From an uncultured Lentisphaeria bacterium (lineage in GTDB: Bacteria; Verrucomicrobiota; Lentisphaeria; Victivallales; UBA1829): a stretch of DNA of 33,719 bases. The stretch is from the NCBI GenBank assembly GCA_905197955.1, contig CAJKAR010000045.1, positions 1 through 33,719 of the forward strand, in the 5' to 3' direction. Position numbers and translations under genes: made by a program. Below are positions 31,270-33,719 of the stretch, in pieces. Positions within the stretch are counted from its first letter, which is position 1, and every line of letters starts with the position of its first letter. The notes beneath the pieces are model-generated. The model was not told where the DNA came from, did no database searches, and was given only the letters and a program-made list of their open reading frames with translations.

Positions 31270-32991
31270 TTAGAATTGGGGAAGGGGGAAGGCCTTTGTG
31301 AATGCCCGGACCTCTTCCGCGATTTTGGCGAGAGCCTCGTCATTATCCTTGTTTTCGACCGCACGGTTGATGAAATCTGCGATTTTGAGCATTTCCGGTT
31401 CCTTCATGCCGCGAGTCGTGACTGCGGGCGTTCCGATACGGATGCCGCTGGTGACCATCGGTTTTTCAGGATCGAACGGGATCATGTTCTTGTTGACGGT
31501 GATGAGAGCTTTGTCCAGAGCGGTGGCGACATCTTTTCCGGTTGCCTGTTTCGGCCGCAGGTCAACGAGCATAAGATGGTTGTCCGTTCTGCCGGAGACG
31601 ATCCGGAATCCCTTGTCCACCAGAGCCTTCGCAAGAACGGCTGCATTCTTGACCAGCTGTTTCTGATATTCCTTGAATTCCGGTTTGAGCGCTTCGCCGA
31701 AGCAGACCGCTTTGCCGGCGATGACATGCATCAGCGGACCGCCCTGAATGCCAGGGAAGACTTTCGAATTGACCGCTTTGATGTACTCTTCCTTGCAGAG
31801 AATGAGTCCGCCGCGGGGGCCGCGCAGGGTTTTGTGGGTGGTCGTGGTGACAATGTCGCAATAGGGAACCGGGGAAGGATGAAGTCCCGCTGCAACAAGT
31901 CCGGCAATGTGCGCCATGTCCACCATCAGCTTGGCTCCGACGGAATCGGCGATCCGGCGCAGCGCAGCAAAGTCGATTGTCCGCGGGTATGCACTGGCAC
32001 CGGCAACGATCAGAGCAGGCTTGTGCTCGGTTGCAAGACGCTGAACTTCATCGTAGTCAATGGCTTCTGTATCTTTGGAGACTCCGTAGGGAACAACATT
32101 GTAAAGCTGTCCGCTGAAGTTCATCTTGTGTCCATGGGTCAGATGGCCGCCGTGGTCGAGGCTCATGGCGAGGATGGTGTCGCCGGGCTTGATCAGTGCA
32201 AAGTATGCCGCCATGTTCGCCTGAGATCCGGAGTGGGGCTGGACGTTCGCCGCTTCCGCTCCGAACAGTTTGCAGGCACGCTCGATGGCGATGCGCTCGA
32301 CTTCGTCAACAAATTCGCATCCGTTGTAGTAGCGTTTTCCTGGATATCCTTCGGCATATTTGTTGGTCAGGACGGAGCCCTGGGCGGCGCGCACCGCTGT
32401 GCTTGTGAAGTTTTCAGAGGCGATCAGTTCGATTCCTTCAAACTGGCGCTTTGCTTCCTCGTCGATCCAGGCGGCGATTTCGGGATCGGCGGAACGGATT
32501 GCGGCGATGTCGTCGTAGGAATCCTTTTCCAGATTGGCGAGGCGTCTTGCGTGGCGTCCTTCGGTGCAGACAAACGGGGTGTCGAGCCAGACCGAGATGA
32601 TTTCCCGGACTTCATCCGCACTGATGTAATCGGCAGGAATGACGAGGACATTCGAGCAGTTGTGATCGCGGCTTGCCTTTGCAAGTTTTGTGCTGTAAGC
32701 CACCGCCGCGCGTACTCCGTGGAAACGGTTTGCGACAACTGCCATGCCGATTCCGGAGCGGCAGATGAGGATTCCTTTTTCAATCTCGCCAGTGGAGACG
32801 GCGCGCGCAAGAGCTGCGCCGAATTCGTTGTAGTCGTCATTCGGATCGAGTGCCGCCGGTCCGTAGTCAATGACATTGAGCCCTTTCGCGGAGAGTTCAG
32901 AAGTCAACTCTTTTTTCAGTTCGAATCCGCCGTGATCGGCAGCGATACCGATCCGCATGTCGTTCTTTGTCCAGTCTGTGATGGCTTTCAT
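31270..32991 (-). CDS. rpiB-glyA: Fused ribose-5-phosphate isomerase B and serine hydroxymethyltransferase
   Basis: A 573-aa two-domain protein. Residues 12-150 are RpiB (interconverts ribose 5-phosphate and ribulose 5-phosphate) with IAADHGGFELK and catalytic Cys77 in ICRSGIGMAVVANR, where the usual CGTGIG or CGSGIG glycine is Arg. Residues 155-573 are a complete SHMT with GIELIASENF, the SGSQAN substrate loop and the PLP lysine K387 in TTTTHKTLRGPRGG. In Firmicutes the order ywlE-rpiB-glyA is conserved as separate genes; here the two have joined, apparently with both active sites complete. AAGGA precedes the ATG at 32991. The reading frame is continuous through the junction in this sequence. 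Confidence 0.92.
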   Translation of the reverse strand: MKAITDWTKNDMRIGIAADHGGFELKKELTSELSAKGLNVIDYGPAALDPNDDYNEFGAALARAVSTGEIEKGILICRSGIGMAVVANRFHGVRAAVAYSTKLAKASRDHNCSNVLVIPADYISADEVREIISVWLDTPFVCTEGRHARRLANLEKDSYDDIAAIRSADPEIAAWIDEEAKRQFEGIELIASENFTSTAVRAAQGSVLTNKYAEGYPGKRYYNGCEFVDEVERIAIERACKLFGAEAANVQPHSGSQANMAAYFALIKPGDTILAMSLDHGGHLTHGHKMNFSGQLYNVVPYGVSKDTEAIDYDEVQRLATEHKPALIVAGASAYPRTIDFAALRRIADSVGAKLMVDMAHIAGLVAAGLHPSPVPYCDIVTTTTHKTLRGPRGGLILCKEEYIKAVNSKVFPGIQGGPLMHVIAGKAVCFGEALKPEFKEYQKQLVKNAAVLAKALVDKGFRIVSGRTDNHLMLVDLRPKQATGKDVATALDKALITVNKNMIPFDPEKPMVTSGIRIGTPAVTTRGMKEPEMLKIADFINRAVENKDNDEALAKIAEEVRAFTKAFPLPQF

Positions 32992-33006
32992 TTGGAATCC
33001 TTTCGA

Positions 33007-33489
33007 TTATGAAATGTTGTTTTGTTGATTCTGATTATGTTCCGCCAGCAGTTCGCGGAAAAGAGTTTCGATCGGCGTTTTCATTTCTCTGAAACAAGCC
33101 TGATAGGTATGCAGAGTTCCGCCGAACGGATCTGCGATGTCGCCATGTCTGTTTCCGGAGCAGCTTGCCAGAGTCGTAATTTTTTCAGCTGCTTCCGGGA
33201 AAAGAGCTGCGGCGTTAGTTTTGTGTGATCCTGTCATGGCGATGATCCGGTCCGCAGTACGGACGAGTCCTGCGTTTAAAGCGGTGCTCCTGTGTGCAGA
33301 GATGTCAATTCCGATTTGTCTCATTGTTTCGATTGCCTGAGGGGAGGGATGGCTTCCATCCTGAGCAAAAATGCCCGCGGACTCTGCAGAAAGCCAGCCG
33401 CTACCCGCCTGACGGCAGAGGAAATTGAAATATCCTTCCGCCATCGGGCTCCGGCAGGTGTTGCCTGTGCATACGAACAGCACTTTCAT
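33007..33489 (-). CDS. Low-molecular-weight phosphatase, probably protein-arginine phosphatase (YwlE-like)
   Basis: A 160-aa LMW-PTP fold enzyme. The P-loop is C7-T-G-N-T11-C-R13, and the general acid aspartate is in ADPFGG near residue 117. Thr at position 11, where tyrosine phosphatases mostly have Ile, is the residue known to give YwlE its preference for phosphoarginine, and the DPFGG form is also YwlE-like. The ATG at 33489 is chosen because the domain begins there; GGAGA lies about 11 bases upstream. It leads the operon with rpiB-glyA and serS, 15 bases from the next start. No McsB arginine kinase is in the window. Confidence 0.88.
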   Translation of the reverse strand: MKVLFVCTGNTCRSPMAEGYFNFLCRQAGSGWLSAESAGIFAQDGSHPSPQAIETMRQIGIDISAHRSTALNAGLVRTADRIIAMTGSHKTNAAALFPEAAEKITTLASCSGNRHGDIADPFGGTLHTYQACFREMKTPIETLFRELLAEHNQNQQNNIS

Positions 33490-33521
33490 CTCTGATGAGT
33501 CTCCCAGGTGTTGAAAGAGAT

Positions 33522-33550
33522 AATATACTTCACTTCCGGAAAAAATCACG
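33522..33550 (-). promoter_or_regulatory. Promoter of the phosphatase-rpiB/glyA-serS operon
   Basis: TATATT on the minus strand (33522-33527) with a GTGATT -35-like hexamer 17 bases upstream. The -35 is poor, so the call rests mainly on the -10. Confidence 0.45.
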
Positions 33551-33665
33551 CCGGAAAACAAAAGAAAACTAAAAAAGATTTTGAATAAGGAGTTTTTTTC
33601 CGCTTCTGTGTTTTGCTGAGAAGAAAATTATCGAAAATCTGTTCTGCTGTCATGTGTCTTTTTTA

Positions 33666-33691
33666 GAGCCAATTTCAAAACGTTTTGGCTC
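33666..33691. promoter_or_regulatory. LacI-type operator at the right edge
   Basis: The perfect 12-base palindrome CAAAACGTTTTG (33676-33687) has the central CG and A/T arms of LacI-family operators. It is nested in outer arms GAGCCAA/TTGGCTC. The gene it serves probably lies right of the window; 33562-33719 holds no gene. Confidence 0.5.
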
Positions 33692-33719
33692 ATCTTGTTA
33701 AAAAGTTGTTTTTTCAGCG

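Noticed and set aside
30142..33012. A 956-codon open frame on the plus strand opposite serS and rpiB-glyA
   Set aside because: It is antisense to two complete conserved genes. Such long antisense frames arise from the codon bias of the real genes; it has no recognisable domain.

Overview
The window is a bacterial chromosomal stretch of about 56% GC by eye. Starts are typical AAGGA/GGAGG-led ones and promoters look like sigma-70. There are no rRNA or tRNA genes, no CRISPR and no mobile element. The gene content suggests a gut-type, saccharolytic member of the PVC group, most like Lentisphaerota/Victivallales: cytoplasmic glycosidases, an SGNH esterase, TIM-barrel sugar isomerase/epimerases, a GntR-LacI hybrid regulator and an ADP-ribosylglycohydrolase. 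That placement is inferred from gene content, since no marker gene was compared.

Layout, left to right. (1) 1-2956: dat-ddc operon (minus strand) making 1,3-diaminopropane, with copy 1 of a structured intergenic repeat behind it. (2) 3301-7711: ROK sugar kinase; a DUF134/FeMo-cofactor-domain fusion with an internal start; bioA; mutY. (3) 7972-9270: two tandem paralogous lipoproteins, a terminator and a DUF4404 protein. (4) 9303-11626: recX translationally coupled to an orphan peptide-type solute-binding lipoprotein. (5) 11765-14136: marR-thiG-thiH operon with a palindrome over its promoter. (6) 14331-16931: ADP-ribosylglycohydrolase-like protein and an HtrA-like protease. (7) 17080-19350: GntR-LacI regulator followed by a beta-propeller glycosidase with an operator at its promoter. 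(8) 19532-21361: leuCD. (9) 21464-29696: a carbohydrate cluster of GH5, sodium:solute symporter, GH36 alpha-galactosidase and SGNH esterase, diverging from two sugar isomerase/epimerases. (10) 29697-30000: bidirectional terminator plus repeat copy 2. (11) 30001-33489: operon of arginine-phosphatase-like LMW phosphatase, RpiB-GlyA fusion and serS. The right edge ends in a LacI-type palindrome.

How the parts work together. The sugar cluster is organised as several short units. Three of the carbohydrate promoters (beta-propeller glycosidase, GH5, isomerase pair) carry clear palindromes of unrelated sequence, which suggests a separate repressor for each unit. The enzymes (alpha-galactosidase, GH5, esterase, sodium symporter) fit import and intracellular breakdown of acetylated galactomannan-type or similar oligosaccharides. 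The most unusual items are the two-copy structured repeat (1-130 and 29783-29985), the RpiB-GlyA fusion, the in-frame internal ribosome binding site in the DUF134 fusion, and a MarR-type regulator with its own operator leading a thiazole-synthesis operon.
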